From: Lacunisphaera sp. | GTDB taxonomy: Bacteria > Verrucomicrobiota > Verrucomicrobiia > Opitutales > Opitutaceae | Length of the DNA: 58,016 nucleotides | Assembly (NCBI GenBank): GCA_029945445.1 | Contig: JAQSCO010000010.1 | Span: forward strand, 1-58,016 | Direction: 5' to 3' | In this document: positions 33,840-42,393 of the stretch, piece after piece | Layout of the letters: each line of letters begins with the position of its first letter | How positions within the stretch are numbered: position 1 is the first letter of the stretch | Translations under genes and position numbers: made by a program | Notes under the pieces: generated by a model | Seen by the model: the letters and a program-made list of their open reading frames with translations, nothing else | The model's database searches: none | What the model was told of the DNA's origin: nothing

Positions 33840-34746
33840 GCACCTGCGTTTTTTCGCGGCCGTGCTGGCCGCGGGCCTCGCCCTCGTGGCCTCGGCCGCC
33901 GAGCCGCTGCTCTTCGGCTCGATCGAGACAACTTCGCCGGCCGGCCCCGTGCGCGGCTGGTGGGCCAAGGTGCACCTGGATAATCCGGCAGTGCACGCCG
34001 GGGTCACGGAACCCCTGGTTGTTACGGCCGCCGATCCTGCTGGCACCGAGGCAAAACTTATTCCCGTCAACGAATGGGCCGCAGCGCACGGCGCCACGCT
34101 GGCGGTGAACGCGAATTTCTTCGGGCTCCTGAAGCCGTCCAAGCCCGCACCCGGCCTCGAGGACAACGTGCACTATACCACCGGCGTCGCCGCTGACATT
34201 CGCGGCCTGAGTTTGAACGACCGCCACGTCGTGTCGCCGCCGCGCGTGATGCAGGACCGCGGCGATCCCGCGCTGCTCATTCTGGCCGGCCGCGCCCGCA
34301 TTGCCTACGCACGCGACGCTGACTTGGAGGGCGTGCTCTGCGCCGTGGCGGGTATCGGGCCGGACGACAAGCACAAGGAGCCGGGCACGCTGCTCGTCGA
34401 GGCCGGCCGGAACACCGGCGCCACCGCTCGGGTGGGCGCAAAGATCCGGCATCCGCGCACCGCGGTCGGCGTGAGCGCCGACGGCCGCACGTTGATCATC
34501 CTCGCCATCGATGGACGCCAGCCGGCGCACAGTGTTGGCGTCACGCTGCCCGAGCTCGCCGACCTGATGATCGACCTCAGTGCGCATGACGCGCTCAACC
34601 TCGACGGTGGCGGTTCGACTTCATTCTACCTGCGCCGCGCCGACGGCTCGCTGGTGACCAACCAGCCGAGCGACGGCCACTGGCGTCCGGTGGCGAACCA
34701 CCTCGGCATCTGGATCGACTGGCCGAAACCGCCCGCCGCCAAATGA
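33826..34746 (+). CDS. Exported phosphodiester glycosidase (NAGPA-like)
   Basis: A 306-residue protein with a signal peptide (LRFFAAVLAAGLALVASAA). It belongs to the phosphodiester glycosidase / DUF2233 family, named after the human enzyme that removes GlcNAc from a GlcNAc-1-P-6-Man diester. Family regions are TLAVNANFFGL, HPRTAVGVSADGRTLIILAI and HDALNLDGGGSTSFYL. In bacteria the domain can remove sugars linked through phosphodiesters, possibly on wall or exopolymer. The ATG at 33826 lies inside the end of the upstream gene. Its last bases (ATGA) overlap the next start. Thus the epimerase-fusion-NAGPA-NagX genes form a compact operon. Confidence 0.83.
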   Translation: MVSRRHLRFFAAVLAAGLALVASAAEPLLFGSIETTSPAGPVRGWWAKVHLDNPAVHAGVTEPLVVTAADPAGTEAKLIPVNEWAAAHGATLAVNANFFGLLKPSKPAPGLEDNVHYTTGVAADIRGLSLNDRHVVSPPRVMQDRGDPALLILAGRARIAYARDADLEGVLCAVAGIGPDDKHKEPGTLLVEAGRNTGATARVGAKIRHPRTAVGVSADGRTLIILAIDGRQPAHSVGVTLPELADLMIDLSAHDALNLDGGGSTSFYLRRADGSLVTNQPSDGHWRPVANHLGIWIDWPKPPAAK

Positions 34747-35891
34747 GCTCAAATCAGCAGCGCCTCGTTTCCCTCGACGCCTTCCGCGGCGCGACGGTCG
34801 CGGGCATGCTGCTCGTGAACAATCCCGGTTCGTGGAGCAACCTGTATGCGCCGCTGGAACACGCGCCATGGCACGGCTGGACGCCGACCGACATGATCTT
34901 CCCGTGTTTTTTGTGGATCATGGGGGTGTCGCTCGCGTTTTCCTTCGCGCGCCGCGGGGCAACGGGCGCGGATCGCTCCGCGTTGTTCCGCCATGTGCTG
35001 CAGCGCTCGGCGATCATCGTCGGGCTGGGCTGGCTGATGGTCGTTTTTCCGTTCGGTCTGCTGCCGGCGCATCATTTCTCGCCGACGACGATGCGTCTGC
35101 CGGGCGTGCTACCGCGGATTGGCGTATGTTACCTGGTGGCCGGGGCGATCTTCCTGCGCTGCGGGCCGCGGGGGCTGGTGACGTGGACGGTCGGCCTGCT
35201 CGCGGCGTATTGGGCGATGTTGAAACTGATCCCGGTGCCCGGCTATGGCGCAGGCGTGCTCGAGGCCACCGGCAGCCTGCCGTGGTGGATCGACTCGCAG
35301 GTGCTCGCCGGCCACACGTGGTCGGGCGCGCCCGTGCCGGGTTTTGATCCGGAGGGAATCCTTTCCACCATCCCGGCGATCGCCACCGTCCTGCTCGGCG
35401 CGCTGGCCGGGCTCTGGCTGCGCGGAGCCGCCGCGCCACAGAAGAAAGCCCTGGGCTTGCTCGCGGGCGGGCTGGTGTTGCTCGGAGTTGGCGAGCTGAT
35501 GAGCGTCTGGCTGCCGATCAACAAGAACCTGTGGACGAGTTCCTATACGGTCTTCATGGCGGGGTGGGCGATGGGGCTGCTGGCCGCCTTCTATTGGCTG
35601 ATCGACGTGCGCGGCTGGCGGCGCTGGGCGGCGCCGTTTGTCTGGTATGGGATGAACGCGCTCGCGCTGTTCGTGCTGTCGGGCCTCGTCGCGAAACTGC
35701 TCGGCCTGATCCAGTGGGCCGGCACGGACGGCACGGCGAAGGTCAGCCTCAAGGGCTGGATCTACGCGCACGGCTTCACGCCGTTCGCCAGCCCGATCAA
35801 CGCCTCGCTGCTGTTCGCGGTGGCGTTCGTGCTGTTTTTTCTCGGCGTCGCCTGGGTGATGGCGCGGCGGAAGTGGTTCTTGAAGATCTGA
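34743..35891 (+). CDS. NagX-type (HGSNAT-like) membrane acyltransferase
   Basis: A 382-residue polytopic protein with roughly ten membrane segments. Diagnostic sequences are LVSLDAFRGATVAGMLLVN, HAPWHGWTPTDMIFPCFLW (with the His equivalent to the acetylated residue of heparan-alpha-glucosaminide N-acetyltransferases) and RLPGVLPRIGVCYLVAGAIF. NagX/DUF5009 proteins are found in GlcNAc and chitin regulons. They are proposed to acetylate or transport glucosamine-type sugars across the inner membrane using cytosolic acetyl-CoA. It overlaps the NAGPA-like gene by 4 bases. Its stop is directly adjacent to the convergent stop of the NagB/PIG-L gene. Confidence 0.82.
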   Translation: MSSNQQRLVSLDAFRGATVAGMLLVNNPGSWSNLYAPLEHAPWHGWTPTDMIFPCFLWIMGVSLAFSFARRGATGADRSALFRHVLQRSAIIVGLGWLMVVFPFGLLPAHHFSPTTMRLPGVLPRIGVCYLVAGAIFLRCGPRGLVTWTVGLLAAYWAMLKLIPVPGYGAGVLEATGSLPWWIDSQVLAGHTWSGAPVPGFDPEGILSTIPAIATVLLGALAGLWLRGAAAPQKKALGLLAGGLVLLGVGELMSVWLPINKNLWTSSYTVFMAGWAMGLLAAFYWLIDVRGWRRWAAPFVWYGMNALALFVLSGLVAKLLGLIQWAGTDGTAKVSLKGWIYAHGFTPFASPINASLLFAVAFVLFFLGVAWVMARRKWFLKI

Positions 35892-37862
35892 TCAGAGCGC
35901 GGCCGTGCGCACGAAGTCCGTTGGTGCGTAGCGGCGGAACGCCTCCATGGCCTCGTATTCGGCGAGGCCGAGGGCGTTGTAGGCCTGGGCGAGCCGGCGG
36001 CTGCGGTCCTCCGTGCGCTGCCAGAACTCGCGGCGGTCCTCGCCGAGGAAGAGCGCCTGGTCCTTCTGCGTCTCGTGGCGGAAGATCGCCCGGCGCCGGC
36101 GCAGCACTTCCTGCGGGCTGAGCGGGACGGCGAGATCAATCTCGTCGAGCGGCCACTCGGCCCACGCTCCGCGGTAGAGCCAGAGCTCGGCCGAGGCGAG
36201 CCACGCGGCTTTCTTCTCCGCGGCCTGCGCGATGGTGTCGCGCAGGATCTGCAGGCAGAGCCGGTGCGTGCCGTGCGGATCGTCGAGGTCGCCGGCGGCG
36301 TAGATCAGGTGCGGCTGGAACTGGTCGAGCAGCTTTGCCAGGACGGCCACATCCGCGGGACCGTAGCGCCGGCTGCGCGCCTCGCCGGCATAGAAGGGCA
36401 GGTCGAGGAAATGCAGCCGGTTCTCCGGCACGCCGCAAACGCGCGCGCCTGAGATGGCTTCATGGCGGCGGATGAGAGCCTTCCAGCCCAGCAGTTCGGG
36501 TGCGGTCTCCACGGTGCCGCCGTTGGCGAGGGCACGACACATTTGGTCCAGCCTGGTGGTGTTCGCCTTGTCCGCCAGCTCGCTGTCGCGCACGAAGGCC
36601 AGTACGCGCCACGCCGCTTCGTTCGACACCGCGCCGGCGCCGGAAACCTCGTAGGCGATGTGCACCTCGTGGCCCTGGTCCACCAGGCGGCAGAGGGTGC
36701 CGCCCATCGAAATCACGTCGTCGTCCGGATGCGGCGAGAGCACGAGGACGCGTTTCGGGAAGACGCCGGCGGACGCCGCGCGCAACGGGCGCACCGGCGC
36801 GTCGCCGGGCTTGGCCTTCGCGGGGTCGCGCCCGCCGGGCCAGCCGGTGATGGTGTGCTGCATCTGGTAGAAGCCGACGAGATTGGCCTCGTAGGCGGAG
36901 CCGTGGGCCCGGCTGAGGTCCTGCAGACCGGCCTCGTTGTAGTCCTCGTCGGTCAGCTTGAGGATGGGCTTTTGCTTGAGCTGCGACAGCCAGAGGATCG
37001 CGCGGCGCGTCATGCGCTCATCCCAGGCGAGGCCCTGCTCGGCCAGCGGGCCAATGAGCCACGGCGTGCGGTAGCGGGTGAGCGAGCCGGCCGCGGCGGC
37101 GTCGAGGACGTAGAGGGTATTGGCGTGTTCCTGCAGGAACGAGGCGGTGACGCGCGAGCTGACTTCGCCCTCGATGGCCTGTTGCACGATGTCGGCCTTG
37201 TGCTGGCCCCAGGCCATCAGGATCACGCGGCGGGCGTTGAGGATGGAGCGCACGCCCATCGTCAAGGCGTGGCGCGGGGTCGCCTGATCGCCACCGAAAT
37301 CCGCGGCCGCGTCGCGCCGCGTGAGCGGGTCGAGCGTCACCAGCCGGGTCAGCGAATGCCGGGGGCTGCCCGGCTCGTTGAAGCCGATGTGGCCGGTGCG
37401 GCCGATACCGAGGATCTGCAGGTCGATGCCGCCGGCGGCCGAGATGGCCTCCTCGTAGGCGGAGCAGTGCGCGTCGACGCCGGGTTTTGGCACGGTGCCG
37501 GAGGGGAGGTGGGTGCGTGCCGGATCGAGGTTCACGTGATCGAACAGGTGCGTGCGCATGAAGCGCCGGTAGCTTTGCGGCTGCTCGGGGGCCAGCGGGT
37601 AATATTCGTCGAGGTTGAACGTTGTGACTCCCGCGAAGCTCAGGCCTTCCTCACGGTGCAGGCGCACCAGCTCGGCGTAGAGACTGACCGGCGTGGAACC
37701 GGTGGCGAGACCCAGCACGCAGGGGCGGCCCTCCTTCGCGCGGGTGCGGATGAGCGCGGCGATCTCGGCGGCGACCGCGCGGGAAGCCGCGAGGCTGCCG
37801 GCGAAGACGGCGACCGGCACGTGCTCATGGTGGTTGCGCTCCAGCAGATGGGAATGGGTCAT
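35892..37862 (-). CDS. NagB-like deaminase fused to PIG-L-type deacetylase
   Basis: A 656-residue cytoplasmic protein. Residues about 15-265 are glucosamine-6-phosphate deaminase-like: LGLATGSTPVSLYAELVRLH (phosphate loop), TFNLDEYYPLAPEQPQSYR (Asp of the active site) and LGIGRTGHIGFNEPGS (His, Glu). E. coli NagB has Asp directly before GH in that last motif; here it is Thr. Residues about 395-640 are a PIG-L/LmbE domain: VLVLSPHPDDDVISMGG (zinc HPDD) and AAGDLDDPHGTHRLC (HxxH-type). PIG-L enzymes deacetylate GlcNAc groups. A two-domain protein of this type occurs in Bacteroidota too. It could deacetylate and then deaminate GlcNAc-6-P, doing the work of NagA plus NagB (inference); no nagA is in the window. 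Confidence 0.88.
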   Translation of the reverse strand: MTHSHLLERNHHEHVPVAVFAGSLAASRAVAAEIAALIRTRAKEGRPCVLGLATGSTPVSLYAELVRLHREEGLSFAGVTTFNLDEYYPLAPEQPQSYRRFMRTHLFDHVNLDPARTHLPSGTVPKPGVDAHCSAYEEAISAAGGIDLQILGIGRTGHIGFNEPGSPRHSLTRLVTLDPLTRRDAAADFGGDQATPRHALTMGVRSILNARRVILMAWGQHKADIVQQAIEGEVSSRVTASFLQEHANTLYVLDAAAAGSLTRYRTPWLIGPLAEQGLAWDERMTRRAILWLSQLKQKPILKLTDEDYNEAGLQDLSRAHGSAYEANLVGFYQMQHTITGWPGGRDPAKAKPGDAPVRPLRAASAGVFPKRVLVLSPHPDDDVISMGGTLCRLVDQGHEVHIAYEVSGAGAVSNEAAWRVLAFVRDSELADKANTTRLDQMCRALANGGTVETAPELLGWKALIRRHEAISGARVCGVPENRLHFLDLPFYAGEARSRRYGPADVAVLAKLLDQFQPHLIYAAGDLDDPHGTHRLCLQILRDTIAQAAEKKAAWLASAELWLYRGAWAEWPLDEIDLAVPLSPQEVLRRRRAIFRHETQKDQALFLGEDRREFWQRTEDRSRRLAQAYNALGLAEYEAMEAFRRYAPTDFVRTAAL

Positions 37863-37938
37863 GGCAAAATAAAGGGTGGTCGGATCGCGCGAGGCGCGGG
37901 CGCTGCAAGGATACGGCTGACGCGGGGCAGAACCAATA

Positions 37939-37970
37939 GCAGAAATGACGATGTTTTTGACATATATGCC
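37939..37970 (+). promoter_or_regulatory. 32-bp AraC-regulon motif, site 1
   Basis: It begins GCAGAAATGACGATG and ends TTGACATATATGCC. It aligns base for base in length with the copies at 41228 and 42196, and lies in the 302-base divergent gap between the nagB-like gene (77 bases away) and the first TonB receptor (about 195 bases away). The rest of the gap (37863-38164) shows no gene. Confidence 0.7.
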
Positions 37971-38164
37971 AAAGCCTCGCTTCGCCGGGAAGCCGTGGGC
38001 CGGCGGTCGGCCCGGGAGGAATATTCTGCTTGGACTGGCTCCCGGGTTGGAATAGCCACTGATGCCGACACACAACGGGCAGGGGACAGACTCCTGCTTC
38101 CGTGCCTCCCGGTTCTGGCCCGACCTCCGGGATGAACCTAACCTACGCCAGCATACACACACCC

Positions 38165-41122
38165 ATGAAAGCACGTTATCTGATTAATCGGTCGACTTGG
38201 TTCGCGGTTTTTGCCGCCGCGAGCCTCTTGACCAACGCGGGGGCGCAGACCGCCACCGCTACTGCCAGCACCGACAAGCCGGCTGAGACCGTCAAACTGG
38301 AAAAGTTCGTGGTCACCGGCTCGATGATCAAACGCATCGCCGACGAAGGCTCGGTGCCCCTCTCCGTGTTCACCAAGCTCGAGCTTGAGCAGGAGGGCAT
38401 CGCGAGCGCCGAGCAGCTGATCATGAACCTCAACATCAACGGCAACGGGTTCGACAACCTCGCGACCAACACCGATGTCGTCGGTGCCGCCGGCCCGCGC
38501 GGCAACAACGGCGCCACCTCGGCCAACCTCCGCGGCCAAGGGGCCAACGCCACCCTCATCCTCCTCAACGGCCGCCGGGTCGCCTCGCACGGCCTGAACG
38601 GCGGCGTGGTCGACCTGAACTCGATCCCCTTCGCCGCCATCGAGCGCGTCGAGGTCCTGAAGGACGGCGCCTCCGCCATCTACGGCACCGACGCCATCGG
38701 CGGCGTGATCAACTTCATCACGAAGCGCGATTTCCGCGGCGTGGTGGCCAACGCCTCCTCTGACATCACCCAGGATGGCGGCGGCCAGATCGATCGCTAT
38801 TCCCTCGTGGGCGGCTGGGGCGACCTGAACAAGGACAAGTGGAACCTCATGACTTCGTTCGCTGTTTCCAGCAACAAGGCCCTGCGCGGCAACCAGCGCG
38901 ATTTTGTAAACACCTTCCAGCCCAAGCGCGGCATCTCACCCGACACGCGCGGCACGCCGATCGCCACGCTCCAAACCATCGCCAACCTGCCGACCGCCCT
39001 CGGCCTCAGCACCGCGAATCCCGTCGATCCCGCCAACCCGGCCATTCGCGTCAATCAGATCAACATTATCGATCTGCCGACCAACACCGCCGGCTACGCC
39101 GGTCTGGACGGCATGGGCCCCTACGAGGAGCTCCTCTGGGGCGCCACCTCCACCACGGGCAACGGCAAATACGGCTCCGCGTGGGACACCGGCCGTGCGG
39201 CCGTGCTGCAGCAGCCCGTGAAGAACACCAACTTCGTGGGCCGCGGTTCCTTCAAGCTGGGCGAGCACCTCCTCACCGTCGAGGCGGTGCTCGGCCGCTC
39301 CGAATCCACCAAGAGCTTCTCGCCGAACCAGTGGAGCACCGCCGGCTTGTTGGCCAGCGGCGCCCAAGGCACCACCACCACCATCAACGGCACCGTGGTG
39401 ACGAATCCGCAGTCTGGCATGGCCTATCCCAGCACCGGCGCCGACTACACCCGGGTCTTCAACGCCCTCGTCGCCTACTTTCCGGCGCTGGAGGTCAACC
39501 GCGGCCTGCCGCTCGGGTTCCGCTGGCGCTCGCTGCCCGCCGGCAACCGCGAACTCCACACCGTCTCGGACACCCGCCGCTTCCTGGTCGCGCTGGAGGG
39601 CCCGCTGCCCATTCCGGTCAAGTTCTTCGAGGAATGGGAATACCGCGCCGGCCTCGCGCAGTCCGAGAGCAAGTCGAAGTCGAAGCTCCTGAATGGCTAC
39701 TATTTCACCCTGCCATTCGCGAAACTGATCACCGACGGCATCCTCAGCCCCTTCTCTTACACGCAGACGGCGGCGGCCTATACCGGCCTGAAGGCCGCTT
39801 CCGCCACGGGCGTCGAGCTCTACGGCGGCACCTTCACCACCACCACGGCGGATTTCACGACGTCTGGTCCGGTAATAAAGCTGCCGGGCGGCATGGTCTA
39901 CGGCGCGGCGGGCTTGGACTACCGGAAGGAGGAATACTACTTCGCCGGCGACCCGCGCCCCAATGTCAGCACCGTCGACTCGCTGATCTTCAACGCGCCC
40001 TTCGACAACGGCCTCGCCACCGCCGGCACCCTCAAGCGTGACGTCTACGCGTTTTTCGCCGAGCTCCAGGTTCCGATCCTGAAGAACCTCGACCTGAACC
40101 TCGCCGGCCGCCGCGATGATTACACCGGCTTTGGCACCAGCACCAACCCGAAGGTCTCCTTCCGCTTCACGCCGATCGAGCAGGTCCTCTTCCGCGGTTC
40201 CTACAGCACCGGCTTCCGCGTGCCGACCTTCAAGCAGCAGTTCGACCCGTCCTTCGAGTCGATCTACGCCGGCGTGGACCTGATCGATCCCGCCACCGGC
40301 ATCTCCATCCCGGCGAACAGCCTGAACCTCATCAGCGGCGGCAAGGCCAGCCTGTCGCCCGAGGAGGCCAAGATGAAATCCATCGGCGTCGTGCTCTCGC
40401 CCGTCAAGCACATCACCCTGGGCGTGGACTGGTGGTCCATCGAGCGCACCGGCACCATCCAGGTGCTGGGGCCGTCCACGATCCTGGCCAACGCCGCGCT
40501 CTTCCCGGATGCCATCATCCGTCCCGGCGGCGGCACCACGGCCATCACCAAGATCGACACCCGCCCGATCAACGCCGGCCAAACCCAGACCAAGGGTCTC
40601 GAGTATACCGTCCGCGGTGAGTTCCAAGTCGCCGGCGGCAAGCTCATCGGCGACGTCAACGTCTCCCAGCTGCTCGAGAAGAAGTCGCGCCTGATCGCCA
40701 GCGCGCCGTTCGGACCGAGCGAGGTTGGCCGCTTCACGCGCTACAGCGACATTGGCCTGAAGTGGAAATACACCGCCTCCGCGTCCTTCAAGAAGGGCAA
40801 GTGGACCGGCCGCTTCAGCCAGCTCTTCCGCGCCGGCTACATGGACTACATTCCGCCCGGCATTCTTAGCGGCGTCTACCTGCCCTTCGCCCCGGACTAC
40901 AACCCGAAGGTGGCCGAATACATCACCTATAACGCCAGCCTGACCTACAACTGGAGCAAGGATCTCACCGTGATCGCCGGCATCAAGAACCTGTTCAACA
41001 CGGATCCGCCGTTCTCGATCGCCTACGACACCAACACGGGTGCGGGCAGCAGCTGGGAGCCGCGCATCGCCGACCCGCGCGGCCGGGCGGTCACGCTCTC
41101 CTTGCAATACAGGTTCCAGTAA
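38165..41122 (+). CDS. TonB-dependent outer-membrane receptor 1
   Basis: A 985-residue receptor. A signal peptide (TWFAVFAAASLLTNAGA) is followed by VKLEKFVVTGS, the TonB-box region usual in this group, and a plug domain (about 60-200; LRGQGANATLILLNGRRVAS and VEVLKDGASAIYGTDAIGGV). A large beta-barrel follows, ending ...VTLSLQYRFQ with a terminal aromatic residue for outer-membrane assembly. Such receptors take up substrates too big for porins using proton-motive force. No SusD partner is present. Position amid muropeptide enzymes and a shared operator with the second receptor suggest uptake of peptidoglycan fragments or amino sugars (inference). A clear terminator follows. Confidence 0.93.
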   Translation: MKARYLINRSTWFAVFAAASLLTNAGAQTATATASTDKPAETVKLEKFVVTGSMIKRIADEGSVPLSVFTKLELEQEGIASAEQLIMNLNINGNGFDNLATNTDVVGAAGPRGNNGATSANLRGQGANATLILLNGRRVASHGLNGGVVDLNSIPFAAIERVEVLKDGASAIYGTDAIGGVINFITKRDFRGVVANASSDITQDGGGQIDRYSLVGGWGDLNKDKWNLMTSFAVSSNKALRGNQRDFVNTFQPKRGISPDTRGTPIATLQTIANLPTALGLSTANPVDPANPAIRVNQINIIDLPTNTAGYAGLDGMGPYEELLWGATSTTGNGKYGSAWDTGRAAVLQQPVKNTNFVGRGSFKLGEHLLTVEAVLGRSESTKSFSPNQWSTAGLLASGAQGTTTTINGTVVTNPQSGMAYPSTGADYTRVFNALVAYFPALEVNRGLPLGFRWRSLPAGNRELHTVSDTRRFLVALEGPLPIPVKFFEEWEYRAGLAQSESKSKSKLLNGYYFTLPFAKLITDGILSPFSYTQTAAAYTGLKAASATGVELYGGTFTTTTADFTTSGPVIKLPGGMVYGAAGLDYRKEEYYFAGDPRPNVSTVDSLIFNAPFDNGLATAGTLKRDVYAFFAELQVPILKNLDLNLAGRRDDYTGFGTSTNPKVSFRFTPIEQVLFRGSYSTGFRVPTFKQQFDPSFESIYAGVDLIDPATGISIPANSLNLISGGKASLSPEEAKMKSIGVVLSPVKHITLGVDWWSIERTGTIQVLGPSTILANAALFPDAIIRPGGGTTAITKIDTRPINAGQTQTKGLEYTVRGEFQVAGGKLIGDVNVSQLLEKKSRLIASAPFGPSEVGRFTRYSDIGLKWKYTASASFKKGKWTGRFSQLFRAGYMDYIPPGILSGVYLPFAPDYNPKVAEYITYNASLTYNWSKDLTVIAGIKNLFNTDPPFSIAYDTNTGAGSSWEPRIADPRGRAVTLSLQYRFQ

Positions 41123-41147
41123 CCTTCGGATATTCCCTGTCACTCCC

Positions 41148-41178
41148 GACATCCGGCCGCCAGGCCGGATGTTTTTTT
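41148..41178 (+). terminator. Rho-independent terminator of TonB receptor 1
   Basis: Perfect 10-base arms ACATCCGGCC and GGCCGGATGT enclose GCCA and are followed by eight T residues. It starts 26 bases after the receptor stop. Confidence 0.92.
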
Positions 41179-41227
41179 TGCCCGGGCCGGCCGCAAATGT
41201 TCAGGCTGGCGCTTTGACGGGCCGGTT

Positions 41228-41259
41228 GCAGAAATGATGACGCTTTTGCCATAAATGCC
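41228..41259 (+). promoter_or_regulatory. 32-bp AraC-regulon motif, site 2 (autoregulation)
   Basis: It begins GCAGAAATGATGACG and ends TTGCCATAAATGCC. The AraC start codon (ATG 41255) is within it. The following AAAG is shared with site 1 as well. A regulator binding here would directly cover its own translation and transcription start region. Confidence 0.7.
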
Positions 41260-42148
41260 AAAGACTTCACCGCACCTCAAGGAACTCGTCTCCCGGCTCC
41301 CGCAACCCCAGCACCAGCTGGTCGGGCGGACCGTCACCAAGCTCGCGCTGCCCGACAACGTGGTCTGCTTCCAGCGCCGCACGGCCGCCGACCTCAACAA
41401 GCCCCGCCGCGGCCGGGCGCTGCACCACCGGTTTGTGCTGATTTGCGCCCTCCGCACCGCGGTGACGGTGTGCGTGGACGACCGGTCGATCCGGCTGCGG
41501 GCGGGGGAGGGGCTGCTCGTTTTCCCCTTCCAGTTCCACCACTACGCCGAGCCGGCGGGAGAGACGATCTCGTGGCTGTTCGTGACGTTCGAATACTCGG
41601 AAATGGATGAGCTCGCGGCGTTGCGCTGCCAGCCGTTCGAGTTGACGTCCCCGCTGCGGGCGCTGGCGGCCGAGCTGGTGGCGGCCTATGAGACCGAGCG
41701 CACGGCGGACCTGCCGGTTTTGTTGCTCGCCGTTTTCCTGGCCCGCCTGCGCCGGCTGAAACTGGCTCTCCCGGCCTCCCCCGATGCGGCGGCGCCGCAA
41801 CCAGGCTTGATGCTGCGGGTGAATCAGCTGGCCCAGCGGAGCAGCGAGCCGCCCGGCATCAAGGACATCGCCCGGGCCCTCGGCATCAGCCCCAGCCACC
41901 TGCGCGCCCGCTTCCGCGCCTCCTGCGGCGTGAGCATCGGCCGCCACCTCCGCCACCTGCGCCTCGAGCAGGCCTGCGGGCATTTGCGGCTCGGTCCCCA
42001 GCGGGTCTCGGAGATCGCCGAGCTCTGCGGCTTCAGCTCCATCTACAGTTTCAGCCGCGCCTTCCGCGTGGCCTACGGCGTCTCGCCGCTGGCCTACCGG
42101 CACAGCGGGCGGGCCGCGCCGCGCGCCCGCCGCGTCCGCCGCCGCTGA
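41255..42148 (+). CDS. AraC-family transcriptional regulator
   Basis: A 297-residue regulator. The N-terminal cupin-like sensor (about 55-115) has AVTVCVDDRSIRLRAGEGLL and FPFQFHHYAEPAGETISWLF. The C-terminal double HTH of AraC (about 195-285) has GIKDIARALGISPSHLRARF, RLEQACGHLRLG and VSEIAELCGFSSIYSFSRAF, ending with the usual YGVSPLAYR. The ATG at 41255 has no Shine-Dalgarno-like sequence and lies inside a repeated operator-like motif. Either the mRNA is leaderless or translation starts further in. It sits between two TonB receptors and is the obvious candidate to control them and the nagB-like gene. Its effector may be an amino sugar or muropeptide (inference). Confidence 0.9.
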   Translation: MPKTSPHLKELVSRLPQPQHQLVGRTVTKLALPDNVVCFQRRTAADLNKPRRGRALHHRFVLICALRTAVTVCVDDRSIRLRAGEGLLVFPFQFHHYAEPAGETISWLFVTFEYSEMDELAALRCQPFELTSPLRALAAELVAAYETERTADLPVLLLAVFLARLRRLKLALPASPDAAAPQPGLMLRVNQLAQRSSEPPGIKDIARALGISPSHLRARFRASCGVSIGRHLRHLRLEQACGHLRLGPQRVSEIAELCGFSSIYSFSRAFRVAYGVSPLAYRHSGRAAPRARRVRRR

Positions 42149-42195
42149 GCGGCCCGCCGGGACCGGGCGGCCGGTTTCGCGGGTTTCCGGCGTAT

Positions 42196-42227
42196 GCAGA
42201 AATGATGAATTATTTGACATTTCTGCC
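42196..42227 (+). promoter_or_regulatory. 32-bp AraC-regulon motif, site 3
   Basis: It begins GCAGAAATGATGAAT and ends TTTGACATTTCTGCC. GCAGAAATG and CATTTCTGC form a perfect inverted repeat, making this the most symmetric copy. It is about 167 bases upstream of the second TonB receptor start. The remaining gap (42149-42393) has no gene. Confidence 0.75.
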
Positions 42228-42393
42228 ATGTGATCGGCCGTTTCTCTCGGAACGGAGGTCCCGGTCCGGACCTCCGCTTGGTTTTGCTTTGAAAATCCCG
42301 CCGGGAATCCTAGCGCTGTATTCGTCCAAGCACCGTCCCTACCTGCACACCTTTGCCGCACCTACCCCCTGCGGCAAGCAACACCCAACCCTG

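Noticed and set aside
30906..34166. Open frame of more than 1000 codons antisense to the D-aminoacylase/PBP4 fusion
   Set aside because: It is a shadow of the fusion gene and the next gene; composition is unlike protein and it spans two real genes.
35889..35894. Adjacent convergent stop codons (TGATCA) as a functional site
   Set aside because: A six-base palindrome arising from two abutting stops is expected by chance.
37952..37966. TTGACA inside the 32-bp motif as a sigma-70 -35 box
   Set aside because: No -10-like sequence follows at the proper spacing in any of the three copies, and the second copy has TTGCCA; the inverted-repeat operator reading fits all copies better.
38936..41152. Long frame antisense to TonB receptor 1
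   Set aside because: Same shadow effect; it overlaps the receptor's own terminator hairpin and has no motifs.
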